From contig CALGGR010000168.1 in assembly GCA_937915755.1 (NCBI GenBank), positions 1 through 8,719 of the forward strand: DNA of 8,719 bases. Direction: 5' to 3'. The notes below the pieces were generated by a model, which had not been told where the DNA came from, ran no database searches, and was given only the letters and a program-made list of their open reading frames with translations. Shown piece after piece: positions 1-7,741 of this stretch. Position 1 is the first letter of the stretch. Each line of letters begins with the position of its first letter. A program made the translations under genes and the position numbers. Source of the stretch: an uncultured Fretibacterium sp. (GTDB lineage Bacteria > Synergistota > Synergistia > Synergistales > Aminobacteriaceae).

Positions 1-318
1 ACTCGTTTCTGCTTCTCTGAGTTCCAGTCTGGCAACTGAAGGGTCTATCAGTGCTATTAGCTGTCCGGCCTTAACTTCGGAATTGAAATCAGCATATATC
101 TCTTCAATTCGCCCTGATACCTGCGTTCCTACTTCAACAACATCAACCGCGCTTAGTTCTCCCGTCGCTGTTACTGTCGAAGTTATATCTCCGCGTGTAA
201 CTTCTGCCGTCGTGAATGAATAGTGAACTGACTGATCACGAGTTACATATTTCCAGATACCGAAACCCGCCCCGAAGATTAACAACAATATAAAAAGCCT
301 CTTTATTCCTGCAATCAT
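1..318 (-). CDS. macA: MacA-type periplasmic adaptor (membrane fusion protein), N-terminal 106 residues, cut by window edge
   Basis: Periplasmic adaptor that links an inner-membrane MacB-type ABC transporter to a TolC channel. The ATG at 318-316 lies 2 nt after the stop of the tolC-like gene, with a GAAGGG about 11 nt upstream inside that gene's last codons. The frame stays open for 106 codons to position 1, so the C-terminal part is missing. Residues 5-22 form a hydrophobic N-terminal anchor after a short basic start; there is no lipobox cysteine, so it looks like a signal anchor. Residues 38-57 (AEVTRGDI, then TATGELSA) and 61-92 (VEVGTQVSGRI, YADFNSEVKAGQL, ALIDP) match the first barrel strand and lipoyl half-motif typical of MacA. 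The frame at the edge enters what should be the helical hairpin (ARLELREAE). The family is clear; a role in macrolide export cannot be assumed, because many MacA homologues move peptides or other compounds. A separate ATPase gene is expected beyond the edge. Confidence 0.9.
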   Translation of the reverse strand, partial: MIAGIKRLFILLLIFGAGFGIWKYVTRDQSVHYSFTTAEVTRGDITSTVTATGELSAVDVVEVGTQVSGRIEEIYADFNSEVKAGQLIALIDPSVARLELREAETS

Positions 319-320
319 CT

Positions 321-1622
321 TTACATATTCCCTTCAATGTTAAGTTCAGGAGGCAAATGCCCCATAGCTTCATCAAGTTCTGTCCTCGCGGCCTGAGCAT
401 CATAGAGTGCCTGATACAGTGCGTAACGTGAACTCGCCAGCGTCGATACCGCATCACTTACTTCAAGCGGACTGCCTATACCCACTTCATAACGTCCACG
501 TGCAAGCGCAAGATTATCTTCAGCATACTTCACACTGATTTCTGAGGACTTCACCCTGTCTATTGCGTTCATGAGTGATAATGCCGCAGTCCTCAAATCA
601 CGCGCTATAGTCTGCCGCAAACTTTCTTCTTCGGCTTTTTCCTGTTCAAGCATTGCACGGGCTGACTCTATCTTAGCCTTTGTCAGTCCCCCATCTACAA
701 GCGGAACGTTTACGTTGATATTGACGTTATAGTTATTCGTTGATGGTGTGCCTTCTCGCTTTGATAAATCACTGCCTATTGACCCCGTAATCGTAGGAGA
801 ACTATCACGAGCCGCAACCTTAATCTCAAGTTCACGCCTCCTGATTGCGCTTATTATTCTGCGGTAATCAGAACGGTCAGCCATTGCAATACTAATAAGC
901 TGTTCAATCTCTCCGGCTGGCTGGGGCAGAAACATATCAGTAAAGATCACAAGGTTAAACGTGTCATAATCAGTAACTCCCATTGCTACTTTCAGGGCTT
1001 CCTGAGACACTAAAATATCATTCTCAGCCTTCAGCAATGATACCCTCGCACTGGCGAAATCAGCTTCAGCCTTCGTTACCTCGACAAGTGAGCTGTTACC
1101 AACTTCGTAAATACCCCGCGCAGTCTTCAGATGTTCCTCAAGATTGGAAAGTTTCTCACGTTCAACATCGCGATTCAAAATCTTTAACACTAAATCGTAG
1201 TAGGCTTTTTTCGCGGCGGCGGCTACTGTTATTTGTGTTCCGCGCTCACTCTCTATGGCTGAACGAACATCCTCAGCACCTATTTCACGGTTGAGCCTGT
1301 TAATTCCAGTATCATAAAGAGTTTTTGTAGCGTTTACGCCTAAACTGCCGTCATGATACCTATCGTCCCAGTAATCATAAGTGCCGTTGTAGTTCGTCCT
1401 GCCTGTCAGCGTAACTTTCCAGCGGTTAGCCGCCTTCGTCTGTTCAAGCTGTGCAGATGAGGCTCGGACTGCTCCCTTAGATTTTTTCAAGGAAGGATGA
1501 TTTTCAAGCGCAATTTTAAGACAGGCTTCAAGCGAAAGACCCGAAACTTTATCCGAACTCTCCAGCGCAAAAGATGATGAGCCGTAAAACACTATCAGCA
1601 AGCATATAATGATTTTCTTCAT
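321..1622 (-). CDS. tolC: TolC-type outer-membrane efflux protein
   Basis: Outer-membrane channel component of a tripartite exporter, 433 residues, a normal length for the family. Residues 1-19 look like a Sec signal peptide: MKK start, hydrophobic core IIICLLIVF, and a likely cleavage site after SSSFA. There is no lipobox. Two tandem outer-membrane-efflux repeats are visible. The first starts at LSLEACLKIALENHP (29-43), with LYDTGINRLN (102-111) and YEVGNSSLVEV (172-182). The second has LVDGGLTKAK (308-317) and YEVGIGSPLEV (378-388). This internal duplication is the hallmark of TolC folds. The ATG at 1622-1620 follows the MacB permease stop by 2 nt; the ribosome site is weak (GAGGG about 12 nt upstream), which suggests translational coupling. 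Its place between the MacB and MacA genes says it serves that complex; whether it also serves the peptidase-exporter is inference. It implies a diderm envelope. Confidence 0.93.
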   Translation of the reverse strand: MKKIIICLLIVFYGSSSFALESSDKVSGLSLEACLKIALENHPSLKKSKGAVRASSAQLEQTKAANRWKVTLTGRTNYNGTYDYWDDRYHDGSLGVNATKTLYDTGINRLNREIGAEDVRSAIESERGTQITVAAAAKKAYYDLVLKILNRDVEREKLSNLEEHLKTARGIYEVGNSSLVEVTKAEADFASARVSLLKAENDILVSQEALKVAMGVTDYDTFNLVIFTDMFLPQPAGEIEQLISIAMADRSDYRRIISAIRRRELEIKVAARDSSPTITGSIGSDLSKREGTPSTNNYNVNINVNVPLVDGGLTKAKIESARAMLEQEKAEEESLRQTIARDLRTAALSLMNAIDRVKSSEISVKYAEDNLALARGRYEVGIGSPLEVSDAVSTLASSRYALYQALYDAQAARTELDEAMGHLPPELNIEGNM

Positions 1623-1624
1623 CG

Positions 1625-2845
1625 TTAATCCGCCCTCAACGCTACAATAGGGTCAAGATTTGAAGCCTTCCACGCAGGCCAGAATCCGAAAAATATTCCA
1701 ACCCCTGCCGAGAACCCTACAGCTATAAACACAGAGTCCATAGAAACCATTGCACCGAAAGGCAGGAACGCAGAAGCAACACCTGAAATTCCCCAGCCCA
1801 TCATTATTCCGACCGCTCCACCCAGAAGCGACAACACTACTGCTTCCGTCAAGAACTGCATACGAACATTTGAAGGACGCGCTCCTATTGCCATTCTTAT
1901 ACCGATTTCGCGGGTACGTTCACTCACTGACACTAGCATGATGTTCATGATGCCTATCCCGCCGACTACAAGCGATATTGATGCTATTGCACCAAGCAGA
2001 AGGCTCATCGTTTTAGCCATATTCGCCGCACTCTCAAGATTTTGAGTAAGATCACGCACCTCAAAATCATCGCCGACTCCTTTAGCTATGCGATGTCTCT
2101 GCCGTAATATTGCCTTCGTTTCAGATGTGGCAGTATCGAGCAACTCTCTGGTCTTTGCCTGTACGTTAATGCGGTTCACTGTGTCTACACGTGTCCCGAA
2201 ACGAGAAAGCCGCCTTTGAGCTGTAGTGATTGGCACGAGTATAAAGTCGTCCTGATCTTGGCCGAATGAATTTGCGCCTTTGGATTTCATTACTCCTACT
2301 ACCCTGAAGGGAATATTGCGGATTCGTATCGTACTGTTTACTGGGTTTGTATAACCGAAAAGCTCTTTAGCTACAGTATGACCTATCACGCAGACTTTCG
2401 CGCCGCTCCTAACATCAGCAATCGAGAAACATGCGCCTTTAGCTACTTCCCACGTTCTTACTGGGAGTATATCGGGAGTACCGCCGGTTATGCTCGTATT
2501 CCAGTTGTTATTTCTGTACACAACTTGAGCTGTGCTGCTTACTTCTGGAGCTGTACGCAAAACAGCAAAACCTTCTGACGCTATAGCATCAGAATCTGCA
2601 AGCGTAAGATTTGCTCCGCTTCCTGCCGCGCTTCTTGCACCTGTAGTATTAGGCGGTGCGGGAACAACTATAATAAGATTCGCTCCGAAACCTTCAATAA
2701 GTCCCTGCATTTGATTAGATGCACCATTGCCTATAGCTACCATCGTGATAACTGCCCCTACGCCGATAATTATTCCCAGCATCGTAAGGATTGAACGTAC
2801 TCGGTTGCTCAATAATGAACGTAAAGCTGTCCTGAAAATCTCCAT
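1625..2845 (-). CDS. MacB-type FtsX-family ABC permease without ATPase domain
   Basis: Inner-membrane mechanotransmission permease of the MacB/LolC/FtsX superfamily, 406 residues. It begins directly at the permease part (residues 5-30 include LRSLLSNRVRSIL and TMLGIIIGVGAVI), so the nucleotide-binding domain present in proteobacterial MacB is absent and must come from another gene, not in this window. Predicted membrane segments are about 18-40, 281-305, 332-357 and 370-389, with a large periplasmic MacB-PCD domain between the first two. Family signatures: GGIGIMNIMLVSVSERTREIGIR region (295-317), IGARPSNVRMQFLTEA (320-335), and the end motif PAWKASNLDPIVALRAD (390-406). Cys139 and Cys152 in the periplasmic domain could form a disulphide. 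The ATG is 3 nt after the upstream ABC gene's stop; GAGGTG about 12 nt upstream is the likely ribosome site. Function is probably export from the periplasm through the TolC/MacA partners encoded next; substrate unknown. Confidence 0.92.
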   Translation of the reverse strand: MEIFRTALRSLLSNRVRSILTMLGIIIGVGAVITMVAIGNGASNQMQGLIEGFGANLIIVVPAPPNTTGARSAAGSGANLTLADSDAIASEGFAVLRTAPEVSSTAQVVYRNNNWNTSITGGTPDILPVRTWEVAKGACFSIADVRSGAKVCVIGHTVAKELFGYTNPVNSTIRIRNIPFRVVGVMKSKGANSFGQDQDDFILVPITTAQRRLSRFGTRVDTVNRINVQAKTRELLDTATSETKAILRQRHRIAKGVGDDFEVRDLTQNLESAANMAKTMSLLLGAIASISLVVGGIGIMNIMLVSVSERTREIGIRMAIGARPSNVRMQFLTEAVVLSLLGGAVGIMMGWGISGVASAFLPFGAMVSMDSVFIAVGFSAGVGIFFGFWPAWKASNLDPIVALRAD

Positions 2846-2848
2846 GAT

Positions 2849-5050
2849 TTAGGAAATCACCTCGCCTAACTTCTGACGTTCAACGAGAGATGCAAACAGA
2901 CCTTTCCTGTCTATAAGCTCCTGATAATTTCCTTCTTCTGCGATATGCCCGCTGTCAAGGACAAGAATCCTGCCGCAGTTTCTAACCGTTGAAAGCCTGT
3001 GCGCAATAACTATTCTTGTGCACCTGAGCTTATCCAGAGAATCAGAGACTATTTTTTGCGTAATGTTATCAAGCGCACTCGTTGCTTCATCGAACAATAA
3101 TATTTTCGGCTTTGAGGCTATAGCTCGCGCAATAATTATCCTCTGACGCTGACCGCCGGAGATCGTTCCTGCACCCTCAGAAATCATTGTCTGCATTTTC
3201 ATCGGCATTTTGCGTATATCGTCTGCAATTCCCGCCATCTCTGCCGCTTTCCACGCCGCTTTTTCAGTGAGCTGGGGAGCTGAAATTGTGATGTTCGAGT
3301 AAATGCTTCCGGGAAATAGTCCGCTGTTCTGCATTACACAGCCGATATTACTTCGCAGATACCGTAAATCCAAAGTTTTAATGTCGATCCCGTCATAGTA
3401 GATCACTCCGCTGTCAGGACGTTCAAACCCAAGCAGAAGCCTCATCAATGTACTTTTCCCGCAACCACTCTTGCCGACTATTGCGATATATTCTCCGGGA
3501 CGTATCTTGAGCGAAAGTTTATCCAGAATTAACGGTGTCTTTTCGCTGTATCTGAAACTGACATTATTCAGTTCTATGCCGCCTCTTACCTTTGATAATA
3601 TTCTTCCATGCGAAATTTCCGGCTCTGATTCAAGTATGGGCTTTATCATGTCAATCATCGGGCTTATCGAAGCTATCGACAATGTTACCCCGCAGAATGC
3701 GATAAACGCTCCTGACAGAAAGCCGTAAGATGCCATGAATGCCATATAGTCCTCCGGGGTTACTTGGGCATTGAAAGCTCTGACATACAACACGAAAGTT
3801 CCGATTAGACTAATCGCAGGCTGTATAACTGGCGTGAGTTTCAAGAATAACGGCGGATCGTAAATAAGTTTTGCTTCATGCTTGTAGTGTTCGGCCCATT
3901 TAGCAAAAGCTCTGCGTTCTGCCCCTGCAAGTTTGATTTTCTGAATGCCCGTTATGAATGCGTACAGCAAACCATACTCTTGCGCCTGCAGTCTAAGTCT
4001 CTGATTCATAATCCGCGAATGACCGCAAATCAGAAGCACCGAAGACACAAAAAGCGCGGTCATTATCCAGAGGGCAGGCATCACAAGGACAGGAGTGAAT
4101 ATAAATATTTGACGCAGGTAAATCAGGCTGATGAAAGCTGTAAGTCCTGCGGAAAAAATCACGTTCACCATAGAACCGCAAAGCCTGTTTACTCCTGATG
4201 CTCTCTCTGAGAGTTCGCCCGATGAAAATTTCTTGAAGAACGTTGCAGGAAGTGTGAGAATCCTCATCATAACCGCTGCATTTACCGATACATTAGCCTT
4301 GACCTCAATTCGGGCAAGTACTAGTGTTCGCGCTATTCGTAAAAGCGTTGCAGAAAGTCCCGAAAAGATTATGAACACAAATATTGCACCAAGTCTTGAT
4401 ATATCGCCGGAATAAATGACCTCTGAATATATTATCTGGGTCAGATATGGCGTTACCATCGAGAACAACGTTATGAAAAGCGTTATCAGGGCAACATATA
4501 CAACATCAGAAACCGAGAGGCTACGGGCTACATAACTCACTAGGTCTTTAACTCCAAGTTTACGTGCGGGCATAGGAGTATAGAAGCAGATACCATCAGC
4601 ATCAAGATTATTCTGTGTAGAGGAACTTACACGAACTCGCCGGCCTGTAACGTAATCTTTGTAGACGTAGCCATTTTTGGACGGCATCAATGCAATATAG
4701 CGGCCTTCTTTTGTCATGCCAAGATAGACACCTGCAGCATCTTTATACCAGCCCTCTTTAAGCTGTACATTGCGGCGCATAATTCCAAACTGCCCGAAAA
4801 TGTCTTCCAGTCTCTCCGAAAGCGTCTCATCTTCCCGGAATGCCTGCTTCTTCAGGAAGTCTTCAGGAATGTTATAGTAGCGCGCAATCTCCTCAATAGC
4901 ACTGCTGGCGTTAGCTATCTCATTTTCACGGACTTCATCATAAATTCTGCGGCCTGATATTGCCTCAGAAATATCGTTAAAAGCATTCGAGAAAGAATCT
5001 TCATCAGACTGTATTCTTGCTCTCAGCTGTTCATCAAACCAACCTGACAT
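2849..5050 (-). CDS. NHLP/NHLM-type bacteriocin export ABC permease/ATPase (non-peptidase partner)
   Basis: Type I ABC exporter half-transporter, 733 residues, read as the second subunit of an NHLP (nitrile-hydratase-leader peptide) export pair. The N-terminal 170 residues are cytosolic and family-specific: GWFDEQLRAR at 3-12 is close to the usual start of this subunit, and residues 100-135 (WYKDAAGVYLGMTKEGRYIA, then GYVYKDY) match its accessory domain. It is not a C39 peptidase, as no Cys/His pair is in place. Membrane region about 180-465. ATPase motifs are complete: Walker A GKSGCGKST 526-534, Q-loop CVMQN, signature SGGQRQR from 631, Walker B ending D654-E655, switch His684. The start lies 24 nt after the upstream exporter's stop, with GAAGG 10 nt and AGGAG 16 nt before the ATG. 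Both subunits keep catalytic Glu and switch His, so the pair appears to have two competent sites. The family call rests on remembered motifs, not a search. Confidence 0.88.
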   Translation of the reverse strand: MSGWFDEQLRARIQSDEDSFSNAFNDISEAISGRRIYDEVRENEIANASSAIEEIARYYNIPEDFLKKQAFREDETLSERLEDIFGQFGIMRRNVQLKEGWYKDAAGVYLGMTKEGRYIALMPSKNGYVYKDYVTGRRVRVSSSTQNNLDADGICFYTPMPARKLGVKDLVSYVARSLSVSDVVYVALITLFITLFSMVTPYLTQIIYSEVIYSGDISRLGAIFVFIIFSGLSATLLRIARTLVLARIEVKANVSVNAAVMMRILTLPATFFKKFSSGELSERASGVNRLCGSMVNVIFSAGLTAFISLIYLRQIFIFTPVLVMPALWIMTALFVSSVLLICGHSRIMNQRLRLQAQEYGLLYAFITGIQKIKLAGAERRAFAKWAEHYKHEAKLIYDPPLFLKLTPVIQPAISLIGTFVLYVRAFNAQVTPEDYMAFMASYGFLSGAFIAFCGVTLSIASISPMIDMIKPILESEPEISHGRILSKVRGGIELNNVSFRYSEKTPLILDKLSLKIRPGEYIAIVGKSGCGKSTLMRLLLGFERPDSGVIYYDGIDIKTLDLRYLRSNIGCVMQNSGLFPGSIYSNITISAPQLTEKAAWKAAEMAGIADDIRKMPMKMQTMISEGAGTISGGQRQRIIIARAIASKPKILLFDEATSALDNITQKIVSDSLDKLRCTRIVIAHRLSTVRNCGRILVLDSGHIAEEGNYQELIDRKGLFASLVERQKLGEVIS

Positions 5051-5074
5051 TTTTACCTAGCCTTCTCTCCTGCC

Positions 5075-7261
5075 TTATTCATTCGTGATAAGCTCTGTGT
5101 AATACTCACAGCGTCCCATAAGCTCGCCGTGAGTGCCTTTGTCCAGAATATGCCCGTCCTTCATAACGATAATTTCGTCGCAGTCCCGGATTATCGAGAG
5201 CCTGTGCGAAATTATTATTCGGGTTATTCCCCTCTGGTTAATGGACTTCATAAGGTCATATTCTGTCTTAGTATCAAGCGCGCTCGTTGCTTCGTCCATA
5301 ATTATTATTGTGGGGTCTTGAGCCAATACTCCGGCAATCTCTATTCTTTGACGCTGACCGCCGGAAAAGTTTTTGCCCTCCTCCTGAACTTCAGCAGAGT
5401 AGTCGCCTTCTCTCTGGATTATCTCATCATGAATTGAAGCATCACGTGCCGCCAAGATTACCTCGAAATTCTCTATCGACTTGTCCCACATGCGGATATT
5501 GTTCGCAACGGTGTCCTCAAAGAGCGTTATATCCTGATTCACACATGCGACCGAACTTGTGAATACATTGCGGTTGATTTCGTTTATAGGTCTGCCGTCA
5601 AACAGGATTTCTCCGCTCCACACAGGGTATAAACCAGTAATCAGCTTTGCCACTGTCGATTTGCCGCACCCCGAAGAGCCAACTATAGCAACGCTCTTTC
5701 CTCTTTCAACTCTCATAGAGAAGTCCTCAAGTATAGGCTTATCCAGTTTGTTGTAGCCGAAAGTTACATGTTTGACCTCAACAAGCCCGGATAATTTGTC
5801 GAGTTCTTCATCAGGCAAGGCTTTTATATCCGAATACTCTGTATCTAAAGGATACTTGAAGACATCTTGAACACGTTCCATCTGTGTACGCATTTCCTGT
5901 ATCTGCTGGCCCGCCTGTATAAGAGAGCTTGCAGGAGTGGAGAATGCCAGAAGATAGCCGTTGAACGCAGAAATTAAACCTATCGTCCATTCGCCGCTCA
6001 TAATGAGCCTTATTCCCAGAAACAGAATCAGGTTCGACGTAAACAAAGCTAAAAGAGAAGGAAGCTGTCCAAGAGTTTGGTTTAACTTTGCGTACCTTAC
6101 TGACTGAGAAAATGCATTAGCCTGAAAGCCTGCCCACCGTGCAAAAAATCCGTTCTCAGCTCCGGCTGATTTTATCGTCTCGATCATGTTAATTCCCATC
6201 AGTGTAGTACCTTGCAAATTACCCATATCTCGTGCCTGAACCCGTGCTATATCAATGCGCTTTGCTGAAATTATTTTTGCTATAACGAGATTGATGAAGA
6301 CTGACAGGATACCTATCAAGGCAAGTAATGGACTGTAATTTATCATGATGACAAGATTCAGCACCATTGCGGCGAAATCGAGCAACAAAGGCGTAAACGT
6401 ATTTATCAGCGTGTTCGTAATTTCCTGATTGGACTGCTGACGCTGGACAATATCTCCGGCCATTCTCTGCTCGAAAAACTCAACAGGCAATCTCAGAATG
6501 TGCCACAAGAACGACGTATTAGCGATCGCCGCCATTTTCCCCTGCAACTTCAAGAGATAAACCGTTTTTATCCATAGTGAGGCGACTTGTGAGGCAATGG
6601 TCAATCCCGTAAGCACAAAAAATCCTCTTGACCACTGCACAGAATTTCCAGTCAAAAGATTATCCACAAAAAAGCGCGAGAAAGCCGGCATAAGCATTCC
6701 AGTTAATGAAGCTATCAGGGTAGTTATTGCAATGAGGAGAAACATTTGAAGAGTCCCGCGCAGTCTCTCAGAAGCGAACTTCAGAATTGAAGCGGGCTTT
6801 CCTCCGGGTTCAAAATCTTCCGAAGGGTCAAGGAGTATACATATCCCAGAATACGATCTCTCGAATTCCTTAAATGTAAGTTTTACTTTGCCTCTGGCAG
6901 GATCATTTACAGATACATGCCCCCCCCCCGTAAATCCACTTACCACAACAAAGTGATTATTCTCCCAGAAAACTATAGCCGGGAATGTTCCGTTTGTCCG
7001 CAGAGTTTCTGCCTCACATCTGAAAGCACGAGGTTGCAGGTGATACTTTTTAGCAACTGTAAACATACTCTTCATGTTCGAGCCGTCTCTGGAAACTCCA
7101 CACTCCTTGCGTAACTGTTCCAGAGGTATCCACAGCCCGAAATAAGCAAGTACCATCGCAAGGGAGGCCGCTCCGCATTCGAGAGCTTCCATCTGCATTA
7201 TCATAGGAACTTCTGCTACACCGTTCGTAACAGGATGACGTACTTTATTCTCGTTGAACAT
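5075..7261 (-). CDS. NHLP/NHLM-type peptidase-containing ABC exporter (C39 peptidase, permease, ATPase)
   Basis: Bifunctional exporter, 728 residues, that would cleave a leader peptide and export the mature peptide across the inner membrane. The N-terminal C39 domain (about 15-150) has an apparently intact active site: oxyanion Gln23, Cys29 in MEALECGAASLAMVLAYFG, His103 in ENNHFVVV and Asp120 in VNDPA. A membrane domain follows at about 165-470. The ATPase domain has Walker A GSSGCGKST 528-536, Q-loop CVNQD, signature FSGGQRQR (SGGQ 633-636), Walker B ending D656-E657, and switch His686. The start is set by AAGGAG at 7272-7267, 5 nt before the ATG and sharing two bases with the upstream stop codon. 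It pairs with the adjacent permease/ATPase gene. Oddity: Gly112-Gly114 are encoded inside a run of ten G residues (6920-6929), between His103 and Asp120, so one-base slippage would destroy the gene. Lactococcin-type exporters share C39 domains; the partner subunit and small HlyD neighbour favour the NHLP type. Confidence 0.92.
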   Translation of the reverse strand: MFNENKVRHPVTNGVAEVPMIMQMEALECGAASLAMVLAYFGLWIPLEQLRKECGVSRDGSNMKSMFTVAKKYHLQPRAFRCEAETLRTNGTFPAIVFWENNHFVVVSGFTGGGHVSVNDPARGKVKLTFKEFERSYSGICILLDPSEDFEPGGKPASILKFASERLRGTLQMFLLIAITTLIASLTGMLMPAFSRFFVDNLLTGNSVQWSRGFFVLTGLTIASQVASLWIKTVYLLKLQGKMAAIANTSFLWHILRLPVEFFEQRMAGDIVQRQQSNQEITNTLINTFTPLLLDFAAMVLNLVIMINYSPLLALIGILSVFINLVIAKIISAKRIDIARVQARDMGNLQGTTLMGINMIETIKSAGAENGFFARWAGFQANAFSQSVRYAKLNQTLGQLPSLLALFTSNLILFLGIRLIMSGEWTIGLISAFNGYLLAFSTPASSLIQAGQQIQEMRTQMERVQDVFKYPLDTEYSDIKALPDEELDKLSGLVEVKHVTFGYNKLDKPILEDFSMRVERGKSVAIVGSSGCGKSTVAKLITGLYPVWSGEILFDGRPINEINRNVFTSSVACVNQDITLFEDTVANNIRMWDKSIENFEVILAARDASIHDEIIQREGDYSAEVQEEGKNFSGGQRQRIEIAGVLAQDPTIIIMDEATSALDTKTEYDLMKSINQRGITRIIISHRLSIIRDCDEIIVMKDGHILDKGTHGELMGRCEYYTELITNE
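6920..6929 (-). repeat. Homopolymeric G10 tract within the C39 peptidase codons
   Basis: Ten consecutive C on the plus strand, ten G on the coding strand, spanning the last base of Thr111 and three GGG glycine codons. With ten G the frame is open. With nine G the frame meets TAA at 6909-6907 after three more codons; with eleven it meets TGA at 6905-6903. Tracts of this length are typical slipped-strand contingency sites, and are also prone to sequencing or assembly error. Confidence 0.9.
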
Positions 7262-7270
7262 CTTGACTCC

Positions 7271-7741
7271 TTACTTCAGCAGAAAAGAAAGAGGTCTTAC
7301 TGTATCAACCACATACACAGCACGAGAAACTCTTTCGGGTGCTCCCTGAATGTGCATAGCAACCTTCATCAGCTTGTCGCCATCATTAAGTCCCATCATC
7401 AGCGCATTGCTCTCACCGACAAGTTCAACCACCTTTCTGTAAGGCGTAGTTGATTCGTCTACCTGCTCAACATTTCCGCTAAGACCTGAATTAGCGATAC
7501 GAACAGTCATTCCCTTCTTAAGTCGTGAAGCATTATCCGGCGAAATAAAAGCTAACGACGAGCCATCTTCAGTGTACATGTATGATGAGAACGAGACTTC
7601 AAGCCGCCCCATAAGTACCCAGAACAAAAACCCTGTCAGAAAAATCAATATCGACGACAGAATCAACCATGCTCCCGGTGCTGTTACGTGAATATAATCA
7701 TTAAGCTGCTCCGGTGATGTTATTTTTTCATTATCAGGCAT
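7271..7741 (-). CDS. Compact HlyD-like NHLP-system secretion protein (lacks lipoyl and hairpin domains)
   Basis: Small inner-membrane protein, 156 residues, at the position where NHLP loci carry an HlyD-type adaptor. Residues 8-24 (TSPEQLNDYIHVTAPGA) match the cytosolic start of that family, and 24-46 form one membrane segment. Residues 62-95 (SLAFISPDNASRLKKGMTVRI, then GNVEQV) resemble the adaptor's beta-barrel domain, and the last residues (VDTVRPLSFLLK) resemble its C-terminal end. The lipoyl domain and coiled-coil hairpin, some 200-250 residues in full-length relatives, are absent with no frame break, so this looks like a naturally compact form. Its ATG sits inside the end of the regulator gene (8-nt overlap, ATGCCTGA), with AGGAG at 7755-7751, 9 nt upstream. 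Role is probably assembly or substrate hand-over with the two ABC subunits. It could not alone bridge to an outer-membrane channel. I recall similar short versions in clostridial loci but cannot verify this. Confidence 0.75.
   Translation of the reverse strand: MPDNEKITSPEQLNDYIHVTAPGAWLILSSILIFLTGFLFWVLMGRLEVSFSSYMYTEDGSSLAFISPDNASRLKKGMTVRIANSGLSGNVEQVDESTTPYRKVVELVGESNALMMGLNDGDKLMKVAMHIQGAPERVSRAVYVVDTVRPLSFLLK

Noticed and set aside
236..457. Minus-strand open frame of 73 codons across the TolC/MacA junction
   Set aside because: It overlaps the end of TolC and the start of MacA in another frame; both of those have strong family support and fit the operon spacing.
983..1294. Plus-strand open frame of 103 codons
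   Set aside because: Antisense to the TolC repeats; the composition is unlike a normal protein and no family motif is present. The same holds for plus-strand frames at 5129-5437, 5308-5562 and 8368-8613.
3878..4198. Plus-strand open frame of 106 codons
   Set aside because: It lies fully antisense to the membrane domain of the NHLP permease/ATPase, whose own frame has clear family motifs. No ribosome site or recognisable domain is seen.
2849..7261. Recent duplication of one ABC gene into two
   Set aside because: Outside the shared ATPase motifs the two proteins differ strongly, and their N-terminal domains are unrelated (C39 peptidase against accessory domain). This fits the known two-subunit type rather than a recent copy.
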